The notes beneath the pieces were generated by a model. It saw only the letters and a list, made by a program, of their open reading frames with translations. It was not told the DNA's origin and did no database searches. A program made the position numbers and the translations under genes. Of a stretch of 64,000 bases of DNA, positions 33,468 through 45,240 are shown one piece after another (positions within the stretch are counted from its first letter, which is position 1; each line of letters starts with the position of its first letter). Origin of the DNA: Pseudofabraea citricarpa (taxonomy: Eukaryota > Ascomycota > Leotiomycetes > Helotiales > Dermateaceae); assembly GCA_029641185.1 (NCBI GenBank), contig JAPWGK010000002.1:2108001-2172000 (forward strand), in the 5' to 3' direction.

Positions 33468-36400
33468 TCAGTCATCTTCGATCTCTAAAACTCTCTTCTT
33501 TACGGACCTCATCTTGGCAACAAGCTCGTTGACTCGGAAAGGCTTACACATAACATCATCCTGTTCATATTAGCTGAGTCCTTATACTGAGGTGATTAAG
33601 ACTTACCATTCCGGCAGCTATGGCAGTATCAATCTGCTGCCGCCTTGCGTTTGCTGTCACTGCAATTACAGGAACATGTCCTTGCATTTTTCCGTCTCTC
33701 TGCAAGCCTCGGATCTTTCGAATGCAAGTCAGCCCATCCATTACTGGCATCTCGAGATCCATAAGTATCATGTAGACATCCTCCTTGGACTTTCCATTTG
33801 TCCAGAATCGTGTATTCTGCAGGAAATTTAAGGCCTCTTCACCGTGGTTTGCTACATGCACGATATAATTTTCGTTAACAAGCTGTTTTGACAGAACTTT
33901 TTGATTTACAAGATTGTCTTCAACAATGAGTACTACTTGTTTTTCCGAATCCTCGGCCATTGAGTCACCAGCTGCTGGGAGTTCAGCATGGCTTAAAACA
34001 TCTCCAGTTGCAATGCGACTCATGAACGCCATATCTTTTTCCGCTTGAGAAAGCTTTGAGGGCGAAGTGGCACGGTGCATAGATGGTCGTCTTGGTGGTG
34101 CAGCTGGCGTGGCTTTGATGTAGAACGCAAATGTACTTCCTTTGCCAGGCTCTGATTTAAACCCAATCTCTCCGCCTTGCATTTCTGTGAGTTCACGAGA
34201 GATGAAGAGACCAAGTCCAGATCCACTGTATTGTACGTGCGTTCTTGGTAAGGCCTGCGAAAATCGTTTGAATAGCTTCTGGCTCTCAACTTCGGTCAGA
34301 CCAGCTCCTGTATCTGATACTGCAAACTTCAGAAAGAATTCGTTTCCTTCCGGCGCTTCGAGATCACTGTCCTGGCGAGAAAGTTTTGTGGGTAGATAGT
34401 TGATCTGATGTTCGTTTTGGGTAGGTCGTTTTGGTGAAGCACCAATACTCAAATTAATCCTCTTTTCTGCTTCCGGTATCGTAATTTTGATTGCATTGGT
34501 GATGAGATTTACTAGAACTTGGAGAAGCCGGCCTGGATCCAGCATAACCCAATCGACGTTCATTCTATAGAATGAGTTCTTTATTGTTAGTGTGGCCTCA
34601 ATTCCGTTTGCTTGGCATTCACTGTTGAACATTTTTAATGCTCGTTGCACAACTGTCAAAGGCTGAATACTGGTAGGGATGATAGACAAAAGGTCGGAGT
34701 CGAGTTTTGAAAGTGTTAAAATATCATCGATGATACGCTTCTGATGTTGGGCACAGAGTATGATCGTTTCGATGGAGTCCTCGATATCGGCCAAATCTTC
34801 CCTGCCTTGAAGGACCTTTGAAGAACTCAAAGTGCCTATAATCCCATCTGAACTCTGAATTATCGCACTCAAAGGATTGCGCATCTCGTGAGAAACCATA
34901 TCGATGAAGTTTTCCTGTTGTCTTTTCAGTTCCTCTGCCTCCTTTCGCCTTGTATCTTGAACACCCTCGGCCCATTTTTGCTCGCTGATATCTGTGATAG
35001 TGCCCATTATCGACTTGATTGTTCCGTCTTCATTCTTTTCCGGATATGCGCTCGCCAAAACCCACGTCGCACCTTCAAACATTTCATCAGTTCCAGGAAT
35101 TTGCTTTGTCCATAGTTTCTTCAGCCGGATTTCATATCGAACCAATGGTTGGTCCTCCATCAACATTGACCAATGCCTCTCGACTTTAGATGTATCCTCG
35201 TCTTCAGATATGAGCTCAAGGAAGGATAAAGACTCCCCTGTATTCACCGGATGCCCAGTGATATCAAACCAAGTTTTGTTGCCCCAAACGAGCCTACCCG
35301 ACGGGGTGTAGTTGAACATTCCAACTGGTGCATGCTCGGCCATTTGCTTAAACCGATCTTCCATCTCCTCTACTCTGGTGATTAATTCTTCACGATCCGC
35401 AGCCGCGATCTGTGCTGAAATCTCAGCACGCCGCATTTCCGTTTCCAGAAGAACAATTCCAGCCACAGATGACGAGAGTTGTCGCTCGAGTAATTGCACA
35501 TATTGGCGATACTGGTCATCATAAGCCCTCCGAGTATTGATGCCCAATACCAAGAACCCTAGAATTTTTTTCGAGGCAGTGGGGTATACTGAAAGAATGA
35601 CTATCTCTTGGCAAGGCTCGTCAAATCCACGCCATTCGATGCCTTCCAATAGACTCTCGGGGAAATTCTTGTCGCTCCTCTGCAAATGCATTGCAGTTCG
35701 CTCTTTCATAACCTTCCGGAAAGCAGGAGCAAACCCCCCAGAAGTTTTGAGAACTTCCAGAATTGGAGGCGCACAGGGATGTCCGTCTGGGACTCCTATA
35801 GTCCCTTCCAGATTACAAACCTCTGTGACCATCCCAGCCGATTCCGTCAGTCTTTCCACGGCCTCGTTTACTGAATAGAGGATAGCAAATGGCGCATCGC
35901 GGTCGTTGAGAGCAAGAGCCTGGAGGATTCTTCCCCAGAAGTCTTTCAAGCCCCTGGCATCCGCGGTCAGCTGACCAAGGCACAAGAGTGTTGACAACCT
36001 CCTCTCAGCCAATCTTTCCTTGGTCGTTTCTCGCACAGGCTCGAAGAATCCGATCACCTTTCCATCTGGACCTAGTACCGGTAGCATGTCGAAAGTAAAG
36101 TAGGCCTCCTCCAGGTATCCATGGCGGTTAAAGAACATATTGACATCAACTTGTCTGATTGCCTGCCCCGTTTGGCGGCATTGCTGAAAGATAGTTGCAA
36201 AGTGATCCCACGCGTCAGGAAAGATGGTAAATGGGTCAGATCCCAGAAGTCGAGGGTGGTTCTGGCCGGCCAGGAGGATGTATTGTTCATTGTAAATGAC
36301 AGTCGGGACATCACCCCAGAACAGAATACAGGGCCCTGGATCGATCATGACCATGTTGGCCATTTGTCGTAGCTGAGGAGACCATGATGAAAGGGGTCCG

Positions 36401-36726
36401 AGAGGAGTACTTCCCCAGTCGATGCTACGAGCAAGTTTGATGTGCTCAGAAAACTCGGTCTTTGAAGATGGCAGCGTCCAGTCCAAACTTCCAGTATTTG
36501 GGTCTGACTCGCCGGACAAAGGATCGTGGAGTACAGAGCCTGGAGACTGGAGAGGCGTGGGCAATTCTGTCGGTTCAAGACCAGTGCGTGCGATACTCTC
36601 AGCGGCTGTGATATGAACTCGGCGTTTATCGTCGGGGGTTGTGCCAGGATTCATTGGGGGCGTATTCAGCGACATTCGACCCAGATCAAGATCAGGTAAC
36701 AACTGATCCATACTTATCGGAACCAT
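33468..36726 (-). CDS. Hybrid sensor histidine kinase (PAS, HisKA, HATPase, receiver)
   Basis: Cytosolic two-component hybrid kinase of 1,070 residues: complement of 33607-36726 and 33468-33560, with a 46-nt intron. The last exon supplies DDVMCKPFRVNELV, which holds the conserved receiver Lys. A PAS-like region (about 85-210: ILFWGDVPTVIYNEQY...GFFEPVRE) is followed by a GAF-like stretch. A second PAS lies at about 470-590 (MFNYTPSGRLVWGNKTWFDI). The H-box is VSHEMRNPL with the phospho-His near 613. The N-box is LVNLITNAIKIT, and the G-boxes are SDTGAG and GSGLGLFI. The receiver has VEDNLVN and LMDLEMPVMDG, with the phospho-Asp near 990. No transmembrane segment is visible. It should pass phosphate to an HPt protein, as in other fungal HHKs; its stimulus is unknown. 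Confidence 0.94.
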
Positions 36727-38053
36727 GTCGTGCGTCAGGAGTGACTAGAGGCGGGCCTTTCAGGGCGATGTGGTGCGGTGTTGGTCTTGTACATTGATAC
36801 TCGTGCCTATGCTCGTGTCCTTGGGCGACTTGGGAGCATCACGATGAAGATTGCGACTGTTTGTTTGTTGTTCGACTGGATCAAAGGTGGAGCCATTGAA
36901 AACAGAAGTTGCAAAGATAATAAAGATCAGGCACACCCCCTGTTTGTCGTCTTGCAGGAGGTGGGCACTGACTGGGCACTCGCTGGGCAACTCGCTGGGC
37001 ACCTTGAACCCGGCCTGAACCCCTAAAGACACCGTCAGGGTCCGGCTGGTTGCCGGCCCTGTCAGGATGTGGAGCGTAGAGGAGTTTATCGCGTGAGGTC
37101 TGGGGATGATTGGTTTCTGGGCCACAGCAGCCAAGAAACCCGCAAGCAAATGGGTCATCACGTGGATCCCTCGCTCGGCTACGCCCCCGCCGGAAGTACT
37201 CGGTGAGTCTCGACTGTGTGAGAGAGAGAGTTTAGCTATCGAACTTAGTTGCCCGGTGGCAATGAAGACCTGAATCGCCTCCCTTTTCCCCATTCTAGAC
37301 TTCTGGATCGGTCGAGCCGAGTTTGGCTCTGGAGTCGAGATGCTACTTTCGACAGTATTTCTGTATAACCGTGCCGCTGTCCTTGCTTACGGGAATGACT
37401 CCGAGTCTGGGCTGCAGCCGACTGTGCGCAATATGCAGGGTGCTCGGTCTTGGTGGTCGCCTTGATATGTGTGATAACTCGTCATCGAGCAGGTAAGGCG
37501 ACCCTATAAGCATAGAGTTCCTCCCTCCATCAAGTCATGCATGTCCAGTCGAGATATCGTGCAACCTCATAAAGATTGCTCTACACCGGCAGCATGTTCA
37601 AGTCTTTTATTCGCTATCTTTATTTATCGACAAGCGAGTTTGCCACTAGCTTTAAAGTAGCATCTCTAGCTTTGCATGGCAAGGATAATTAAGTGGTGCT
37701 TAGGCAAGATGGTTCGTTTTCTTTCTGTGGAGAAAGCTTGAGTTGTCCGGAGTTATATTTACACGTGCTTACCATGGTACAGTACATAGAGTATGTAGAT
37801 AACACAGGATGACAGGAACTTTAATCGCAAGGTATTAGTCCCCGTGTACGAGTCTTTTCCTTATGGAATATACTATCCTTAAGTGGAAACATCAAATTAT
37901 GCAGGAAATTATGAAAAGAAAATATCGAAAACCCACAGTTCTGAAAACCAAGTTTTATTAAGCGCTTCACTTCCCATTTTCTACTTACTCTTTTTAAGTA
38001 AAGCATGTTTTCAAAGGCCTCAAACTTTCTCGATCACCTGCGACTTCTGCTAT
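36727..38053. other. Intergenic region upstream of the histidine kinase
   Basis: A GC-richer stretch (36727-37480) probably holds the promoter and long leader of the kinase gene. A GGGCACT-type direct repeat lies at 36962-37003. A 177-codon minus frame (36760-37293) has no motifs and is not called. The rest is AT-rich and empty. Confidence 0.5.
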
Positions 38054-38704
38054 CTAGACGTCTCGGTATGTGAAATACCTTTCCGTGTCCGTTGTTTCTT
38101 CAGGCCAGTCAAACGCAGCTAGAACATTACAAGATGTCTTACCCGCATCAACCATCCGTAGCCTCGGACACACATAACCCGGCTCACCATTATGGCATTC
38201 CATGAACTTTCCTTTCACCTTTTGTAACCATTCCATCCGAGCATAACTATCCAACCATTTCTCAAGTCCAACCCGAACAACCTCCAACGTTAAGAGAGTA
38301 CGCGAGTTGCATAGGACCTGGGATACGTAGTAAAATATGCTTTCGAGAAGCCGATCCTCGTGGACAATCCTGATAGCCAGATGACGAATTCGCAACAGGT
38401 CCTGAGGTTGGAAATACCTGATGAATCTGTCATCCAAGACGACGGTATCGCTAACGAAATCCGTAAAAGTGTATTTCGGGACGAGATAAATGGCTGATGC
38501 ACCCCCGGTGTAGAGGAGCGGGTAGATCTTCAGAGCTTCGATGCGGGATTCATGACAGGCGTGAAGTGCTGATGGTATAGAAAGTTTCCATCCCGCTATT
38601 ACGTGTCGTGGTCTTGGATATGTATGCGTCCAGATCAGAAGGCGAAGTTCCATCGGGAGGAGGGGAAAGAGGTGAAATGACGTGAGCTTGGCTGGCTCAG
38701 CCAT
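38054..38704 (-). CDS. 2EXR-domain protein
   Basis: A single-exon protein of 216 residues. Its N-terminus carries the 2EXR signature: FHLFPLLPMELRLLIWTHTY, then RHVIAGWKLSIPSALHACHESRIEAL. This is the F-box-like short motif found in many copies in Leotiomycetes and Sordariomycetes. The rest has the usual layout (FVSDTVVLDD, then LLRIRHLAIRI) and a variable C-terminus. The function of this family is not known. The start at 38704 precedes the domain directly, so the N-terminus is credible. Confidence 0.85.
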   Translation of the reverse strand: MAEPAKLTSFHLFPLLPMELRLLIWTHTYPRPRHVIAGWKLSIPSALHACHESRIEALKIYPLLYTGGASAIYLVPKYTFTDFVSDTVVLDDRFIRYFQPQDLLRIRHLAIRIVHEDRLLESIFYYVSQVLCNSRTLLTLEVVRVGLEKWLDSYARMEWLQKVKGKFMECHNGEPGYVCPRLRMVDAGKTSCNVLAAFDWPEETTDTERYFTYRDV

Positions 38705-40091
38705 TGCTTGGGAGTGTTTAGGTTTAGCAAACAGCGACTGAATACAGCGGTTCGCCTCTGATCGTCTGGATATATCTAAAGATGTACACTAGAAAGAATA
38801 TTTCGTAGGTGCTCACGGATGGTGAATCATTCATGCTGTAAACGGAGTTTTATTGAGGAGAGCTGAAAGGCTAGCTACGGAGTCACGAGAGCTTATATAG
38901 CTCGAGGCACTGTCATTAATACAATGCAGTTCTTTAATTACAAAGAGACGAGAAACAAAGGTTCAGCGGGAGCTAAGCGCCCGCTATCAAAGCTGAATAA
39001 GACTCTCCTGCGCTATTTTCTCGAGCAAACATTTTCGAAGCCATGGGACACGGCCAAGAATTGTGAGCTGACAACCACAAAAAATGTGGCCAGCCTTTCA
39101 TCTGCTTTTTACCTTACAGCAGGGTTTCTCTTCTATTCCTCTTGATATCAGCCAGTGCCTGTATAAAGCCATCAACCTTCGCTTGATTCTACATCGAGCT
39201 AATCATAAGAAGTTGTTTCCTCTACCAGAAAGCAGCATCAGGCGACTGACTATCTGCATACGAATATGGCCGACATAGGCGAGGCTGAGCCTGCCTTTGT
39301 ACCTTCAGGTCTCCGTGTGAATGGTCTCACCATCTTGCCAGGGATTTCTTCAATAGCAGAAACAGTAGAGTAATCACAGGTTTTGCTCGGCAATGTTATG
39401 CGAATGCTGAAATGAAGTAGTGGAATCGATATTTATCTTACGCTCGTCAAGCTGAGCTGACCACTGGAAGATCTCAAAAACCATTGTTCGATGAAGTAGG
39501 GGATGACGTGTTCCAATGGGTAGGTTTTTTTTTTAATTATAATTTTTAAAGCTTAATATTCGAACAACGATCGCCCTATTAATTAGGACGCATTTAAAGA
39601 TGAAATCAAAGACTTATCCTTACTAAGTACCTGGGCATATACTATGAAATTAACACGTACTCCAGTCTTAATCATATGATTGGTATTTAGTAGATATTAT
39701 ATAGCTGAAGAAAGAATAAGCTGGTTAATTATATATAATAATATATAATTACCAGAAGGTATATAATTACTAGAAGGTATATAATTACTAGAAAGTATAT
39801 AATTACTAGAAAGTATATAATTACTAGAATATATATAATTATTATAGAGTATATAATTACTAGAAGATATATAATTATTAGAAAGTATAAAATTACTAGA
39901 AGATATATAATTACTAGAAAGTATATAATCACTTAAAATTATTATAAATATCTAAGAGAATCACAGGGCTAGAGAACATGAAATTAAATATAGTTACTAT
40001 TAGTATAGTGGTTGATTGAATTATAACTATAGAGTGGAGAATAGAGCTAATGACACCGGTCGATTATATGTCCCTTGAGTGTAATCTTCGT
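38705..40091. other. AT-rich intergenic region with minisatellite
   Basis: No gene is supported. Composition becomes very AT-rich after 39520, ending in an 18-bp tandem repeat. Confidence 0.55.
39748..39935. repeat. 18-bp AT-rich minisatellite
   Basis: About ten imperfect copies of TATATAATTACTAGAAAG, or close variants, lie head to tail. Confidence 0.9.
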
Positions 40092-40652
40092 TTACCATCC
40101 ACGCTGTTGAACTAGTTCAGCTAGCTTTGCACGAGTCATCGCAGTCGAGCAGTCTCTGGTATTATGAGAACCGCAACACTTCTTGCAGATGACCACTGTG
40201 CACTGAGCGTCCTTGTGGCTAGTACGCTTGCATATGTTGCATTGCATCGTCGTGAGGTGTGTAGGACAATCTCCCTTCGTGTGCTGCGTTGAGCGGCATA
40301 CAGAGCAAGGCCGAGGCAAGTGACATTCCGAAGCGCGGTGTCCACTGCACTGTTCTTTCGCGTTTCGATATCGAAGGCAAAACGGGACCATAGGTTGAGG
40401 ACAGTCTCTTGATATGTGACGTATGTCGCCACAGTTTCTGCAAGTAATATCAGGGTTTGGCTGATGGCCGTCCCTAACTTGAAGGGAAAATGTTGCACTT
40501 TCAAACTCATTAACCAATGCCTGTTGAAAATCATCCTCGTATGCAGCATTGTAGACGTGCGGAATGATGTAAGGCTTCTTGTTGTGAGATACAATCACTG
40601 CTCGCTGCAAGAGAATGATCGATCGGTCCATATAAGCAAGAATGTTTCCCAT
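40092..40652 (-). CDS. CCHC zinc-knuckle protein
   Basis: A 186-residue protein, probably binding RNA or single-stranded DNA. After a 65-residue N-terminal part (about residues 70 onward) come CCHC knuckles of pattern Cx2Cx4Hx4C: CRNCGDIRHISRDC, CSVCRSTQHTKGDC and CNICKRTSHKDAQC. A shortened one follows (CKKCCGSHNTRDC), and an irregular Cys/His stretch lies between the first two (CLRYRNAKEQCSGHRASEC). The start at 40652 is the first ATG in frame. An ATG about 90 bp upstream (40742) opens a different frame beginning MSSFANTSEAFNRH, so an upstream spliced exon is possible. Knuckles of this kind occur in cellular RNA-binding proteins and in retroelement Gag-like proteins; no other retroelement part is visible. 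The exonuclease gene upstream is on the same strand. Confidence 0.7.
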   Translation of the reverse strand: MGNILAYMDRSIILLQRAVIVSHNKKPYIIPHVYNAAYEDDFQQALVNEFESATFSLQVRDGHQPNPDITCRNCGDIRHISRDCPQPMVPFCLRYRNAKEQCSGHRASECHLPRPCSVCRSTQHTKGDCPTHLTTMQCNICKRTSHKDAQCTVVICKKCCGSHNTRDCSTAMTRAKLAELVQQRGW

Positions 40653-40675
40653 TGTGAGTGACTTTTTGTTGGGCG

Positions 40676-40790
40676 AGTCGCGTTGCCCAGGCCTGCCCAG
40701 AAATGACGGTTGAATGCTTCGCTAGTATTGGCAAAGCTTGACATGATTAGATAGAATATTCCTATAATTGCAAAGGTTTACATTTTAAAC
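40676..40790 (-). repeat. Copy 2 of the dispersed 5'-gene fragment
   Basis: The inverted partner of 19256-19370. It is identical over about 70 bp except one base, and lies just upstream of the zinc-knuckle frame. That suggests it is the true 5' end of this gene family, while the copy at 19 kb is a detached fragment. Upstream differences look like C to T changes in this copy. Confidence 0.75.
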
Positions 40791-40996
40791 ACTGGTGACG
40801 AAGCGACTTGAATTAAGATGGTAAGCTATACTGCTAATACATTTATTCCTCTACCTCGGTTTGTAGAAATTAATTGAAGAGACAAACTTCAGAGAGGAAA
40901 AAGAAAAGAAAAAGCTAGAAAAGGTTGCAAACGAAGTTCCCTGCCAGGCACATACAACCCTAGATACACGAAAGTATGAGCCCCAATGTGTCGCAT

Positions 40997-42788
40997 TTAA
41001 CCTGATCTTGACCTTTGATATATCTCAATTGCCTTCCTGAGCATTTCTGAACACATGATAGCATCAGGAAGGGCTTTATGACTCTTCCTTAGAAGATCTT
41101 GTCTGTGTGGAAATACAAGCGCAAACAAGAATGTTAGAGTATGAGATGCTAAGCCGGGCAGTATCATTCTCCAGAGCTTAACGGTGCAAAACACATTATC
41201 TGGGGGCGGAAGAAATTGCTTCAAGTCCTCTGGACAGATATCGCAAAGCCCTCGGTAGTCATGTCGATTGCAACTATGTTCCACAATGATAGAGGATGGG
41301 CCCAACCCTTTATCAATGAAAGTCTGGATGATTTGTCGACCAGTTAAGCCAGGCATTGGATCGTTAGTTTCGGGACCGTATGACTTCTTTATTGCTGAAA
41401 GATGTGTGGCGATGCTGTTTATCTTTGGATTGCTACGTGTCTTCTCGTAGAACTCGTGAAGTGTACCACCGTGATTGACTAACGAGTTGACAATAGTATT
41501 TCCCTCAAGGGTTATAGCACCAACTTCGTGAACAATAAAGTCGTATCCAGCTTCAGTGTCTATAACAAAAACGTCTGAAAGATTGTTAGGTGCGTAATGG
41601 AGGAAATCAAGGAATCTTGCATCAAGAACCGAGTCGATAACAAGTCCACCTAAACATTCTTCCATAGCGAAACTATCAAGTATGTTTTTGCCAGGACCGA
41701 GTTTCATGTTACTATTAGGCTTAGTGCTAGCCTGAGAAATGAGACGAGTAACTTTAGCGACCTGCTCGATCTCGGTGCATTCTTGGCACCGCAAACAACC
41801 TGGAAGTCTTGGGTTGGTGCATTTTGCCGTATACGAACACAAAAGTACCCCTTCTTTGTTTTTTTGACGTCTTTGAACAGATTGTGTATGATTGGCAACT
41901 CTGATACATATGAAGCATCTTGTTGGGAACAAAAACTCTCCCTTAAACTGCTTCAGCGTCGTCGTCGACAACGATATAGGAGAGCGATATGGACATGTTC
42001 CTCCTTTGACTGGACTAGAGCAATATCGAATGCCATTGATAAAGTATTTTTGAACTGTTGCTGCTTGTGGTTTTTCCTCGCGAATCTTCATTTCCGGATG
42101 TTGCTGCTGGACAGCGGCGTTGAATGACTCCACATGGCTCTTAACTTCGTCGGTAAAACCAATCTTGCACAAATGTTCACAAGCGAAGTAGTCCTTGTTG
42201 TCGACATCGATTACATTGTCTTGTTCGATGTCTTCAGCATCCTCCATGAGTTCATCGTCCAGCTCAATAGGATGTAAAGGAGAATCTCGAAGGTTGGACA
42301 TCTTCGATGGCCCTGGCAGAGGATGAATGTCATTAAGTCCAGTGCCATCAATTATTCTTGGCATGTATTTAGGTTCCGTCTGTGATCCAAATGAGTGTCC
42401 GGATTGGGGATCAGGAGGAATTTCATCGTTATCCGCATGGTTAAAAGGTATGTTTTGATCATATTTGTACTTGGCAAATATGGGCTTGTGCATGTGTTTA
42501 ACGTGTAGAAGAAGTTGGGCGAATGTATGTGCTGCTGGATAATGGCATCCTTCTTGGAGGCAGGGAAAGGTTGGTACTTCATGTTTTCTAGAATGCAAAC
42601 GTTAGGTCATTTAATGTTATTGTCCATGGTACAACATACCTCGTATGTTTCCTGAGTCCACTGATTGATGCGAAGGTTTTGTCGCAATTGGCTTTCGTAC
42701 AGGGGTATATCTTTGCAGTATGATATCTAGTGACATGTGCGTCGTATCCAGATGTCAATACCATCTTTGAACATTGTGAACACCTCAT
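40997..42788 (-). CDS. C2H2 zinc-finger protein with DEDDh 3'-5' exonuclease domain
   Basis: A 579-residue protein: complement of 42640-42788 and 40997-42587 with a 52-nt intron (GTATGT...TAG). The N-terminus has zinc fingers: CSQCSKMVLTSGYDAHVTRYH, then CTKANCDKTFASISGLRKHTRKH across the splice, then CLQEGCHYPAAHTFAQLLLHVKHMH. An acidic linker and a Cys-rich middle follow (CFICIRVANH, CTNPRLPGCLRCQEC). The C-terminal part looks like a DEDDh nuclease: VFVIDTEAG (Exo I, about 394), NRHDYRGL (Exo II, about 491) and SHKALPDA (Exo III, H and D, about 554), so all four acids and the His are present. A 5' UTR intron probably ends near 42815. It could act on foreign or aberrant nucleic acid; this is a guess. 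I do not recognise a named family. Confidence 0.75.
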
Positions 42789-43350
42789 TCGTGGTCCCTC
42801 AACTGGGCGCGCCACTACTTATCGTTAGTCAAATATTTACCACACAATAACTGATTTACCCACTATTGAATGTCTATACAGAGATTGAGAACAATGAGAC
42901 TGGTGGAAGCTGAGGGCCCTGGTTGATTTGAGTGGGAACGGTATACTGATGCGTACGAAAACAATGCTTTTCGGTCGATCCGCATTAGTATATTGTGGTA
43001 TTTGGTCGATTATGAGGTTGCATACTTACAGAGCTCAATGTGAAAACATTCCACTCATCTGATGTGAGGATTGTCCTGGGAAGAAGAACAATTTCTAGGA
43101 GATACTGTCCTGAGTGAGAGGAGTGGCAGGGGCGCTAAAGTGCGCATGTTGAGCATTTAAGGAAGGAACCAATGCAAGAGAACCACAAATCAACTGAACC
43201 CTCAATGCAAAGGTTTTGATCCAATGATTTCCTAAAACTCTGGTCAGTGATCTTTGAACAAACAAATAAGAACATATCTTGATTTAATTACCCTATAAAC
43301 TTGATCTCGCGAGAGGGACAGGTGACACGAGGCAATGTTCATATTAATGA

Positions 43351-43885
43351 CATGCGAAGAGGGCTTTTTAGGGCCAGTGGAAGCGGTTCAAGCTGCAGTT
43401 TAAAGTCATACCAAGGACTACGCTCTCGGTTGCGCCTGAATGTTGACGAGGTGAATGAATAGACGGATAACTGAGATTAGATAACTGAGATTGGGCAACG
43501 TTTGACCTTGAACTTGCGAAGAGGGCTTCTTAGGGCCAGAGGGAAGCGGTTCAAGCTGCAGTTTAAAGTCATACCAAGGACTACGCTCTCGGTTGCGCCT
43601 GAATGTTGACGAGGTGAATGAATAGACGGATAACTGAGATTGGGCAACGTTTGACCTTGAAATTGCGAAGAGGGCTTCTTAGGGCCAGGGGGAAGCGGTT
43701 CAAGCTGCAGTTTAAAGTCATACCAAGGACTACGCTCTCGGTTGCGCCTGAATGTTGACGAGGTGAATGAATAGACGGATAACTGAGATTGGGCAACGTT
43801 TGACCTTGAAATTGCGAAGAGGGCTTCTTAGGGCCAGGGGGAAGCGGTTCATGCTGTAGTTTAAAGTCATACCAAGGACTGAGGT
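43351..43885. repeat. Tandem repeat, 149-bp unit, about 3.5 copies
   Basis: Copies begin with GCGAAGAGGGCTT at 43354, 43516, 43665 and 43814. The first interval is 162 bp because an internal TAACTGAGATT segment is doubled. The second and third are 149 bp and nearly identical. The last copy is cut after ATACCAAGGACT. Confidence 0.95.
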
Positions 43886-44336
43886 TAGGGACTGCTCAGT
43901 CTACACCCGCCGGAACCATCAGAATGGCATCAATACAGTAGATTGTGATAAACGGTGGAGAGTGAGCTTGCTCAAGTAGCCTGAGACATTGGTTATCTGC
44001 AGATCGTGACTGCCAGTTGAAATTTCAAAGTGCAGTCCAGGCTGTGATATGCTAGAGGAATGGCCGAGGGAATATGTACGGTTTCTTCTCAACCTGGCCG
44101 TTGGTTCGGTACGTTTGATTTCTTGGCATGATGATTGAGCGTCTCTCTTGTCAAATAGTATGACAAGATATCTGGCCTGGGCCTATGGATGTAGAGAGGC
44201 CGAGGGTCCATCGATCTGCGGAGGTTGCTACGACGAGTGTGATTTGCGTGTTCTTGATGCAGAGAATGCAGAATTCCATTTGGTAGCTGTTGAACGGTTA
44301 GCGCAGAGTCCTCTTGATTCCATGTTACACACACGA

Positions 44337-44700
44337 TCAAGATTGAAAAGAAGAAAGTTGATTCAATACCCAAGCGCGAAGTGTGGGGTGACTGGTATAC
44401 AAGACTTCCAGATGCCGTGCCTTGGTGTTGTAATCGGAAGGAAAGGAGAGCCGGAAGTGGGATTCAAGAGTGCATTTTGGTGAAAAAGGTAGGTTCGAGT
44501 AGTAATCCGACAAGTATTGAGCGAGGAGAACAGTGTAGAAATATACGCGGTGCCACATAACCAAAACAAGATCGAAAGAAGTTGATTGAATGCCCCGGCG
44601 CGAAGTGGGGGGTTACTTGAACACAGTACTTCTGGACGCCGTGCCTTGGTGTTGTAGATTGAAAGAAAGGAGAGAAGAGGAATGTCGGATTCAAGAGAGT
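44337..44700. repeat. Diverged direct duplication
   Basis: Two blocks about 235 bp apart share AAAGTTGATT, GCGCGAAGTG and CCGTGCCTTGGTGTTGTA, then a GAAAGGAGAG run, in the same order. They start near 44340 and 44571. Confidence 0.75.
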
Positions 44701-45240
44701 TGAGGTTGCGCATGTCACCAACTACTGAGGAGCGCAAATACGCATTCTACCGACGTGCAATCATGTGAGCACCGTCCCAACCCGGGGCAAGCAGTTTAGT
44801 TTATACGCAAGTCAACGCCATTAATCGGTCCTGAGCAGTTGTAGCTAACACGACAATCTGCCACATCATCATTTCAGGCGATCTCGCTTGGTTTCTACTC
44901 CTCAGAGCGCATTCGAAGCATTAACGCAAGAGGGCCTTGGCCCGACCAATTAAAAACTGTTCTATTTATGAAAATGAGAAGCTTGCTATCATTATATTGT
45001 TCTAAGTATCTTACCTATATTATAGATGTCCCTCAAATTTGACCAGCAGAAATTGGTCCGTGGAAGCAAAAACGAAAAGGTCACCCAGGACCCAAATGCG
45101 CAAGTAATTCACCTCAGTGCAAGTCGCGCCCTATCTTACCACAACCGCACGCCCAGAAAATGGTTAACAATACTATTTCCCTACAACTTCACCCCAAAGA
45201 GTTCTGCGCTCTAGTGCGTATCCACACTACTCCTATTGCC

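Larger units (their letters stand above)
42789..45240. other. Repeat-rich intergenic region
   Basis: No gene is supported. It holds the probable 5' UTR intron of the exonuclease gene (about 42816-42860), a 149-bp tandem repeat and a diverged direct duplication. A 62-codon ATG frame (45026-45214, plus) has no motif and is left uncalled. Confidence 0.55.

Noticed and set aside
36760..37293. 177-codon minus frame upstream of the histidine kinase
   Set aside because: Low-complexity, no motifs, and lies where the kinase leader and promoter are expected.
40092..40652. Zinc-knuckle gene as part of an LTR or LINE retroelement
   Set aside because: No reverse transcriptase, integrase, endonuclease or terminal repeat is visible nearby, so a retroelement call is not supported.
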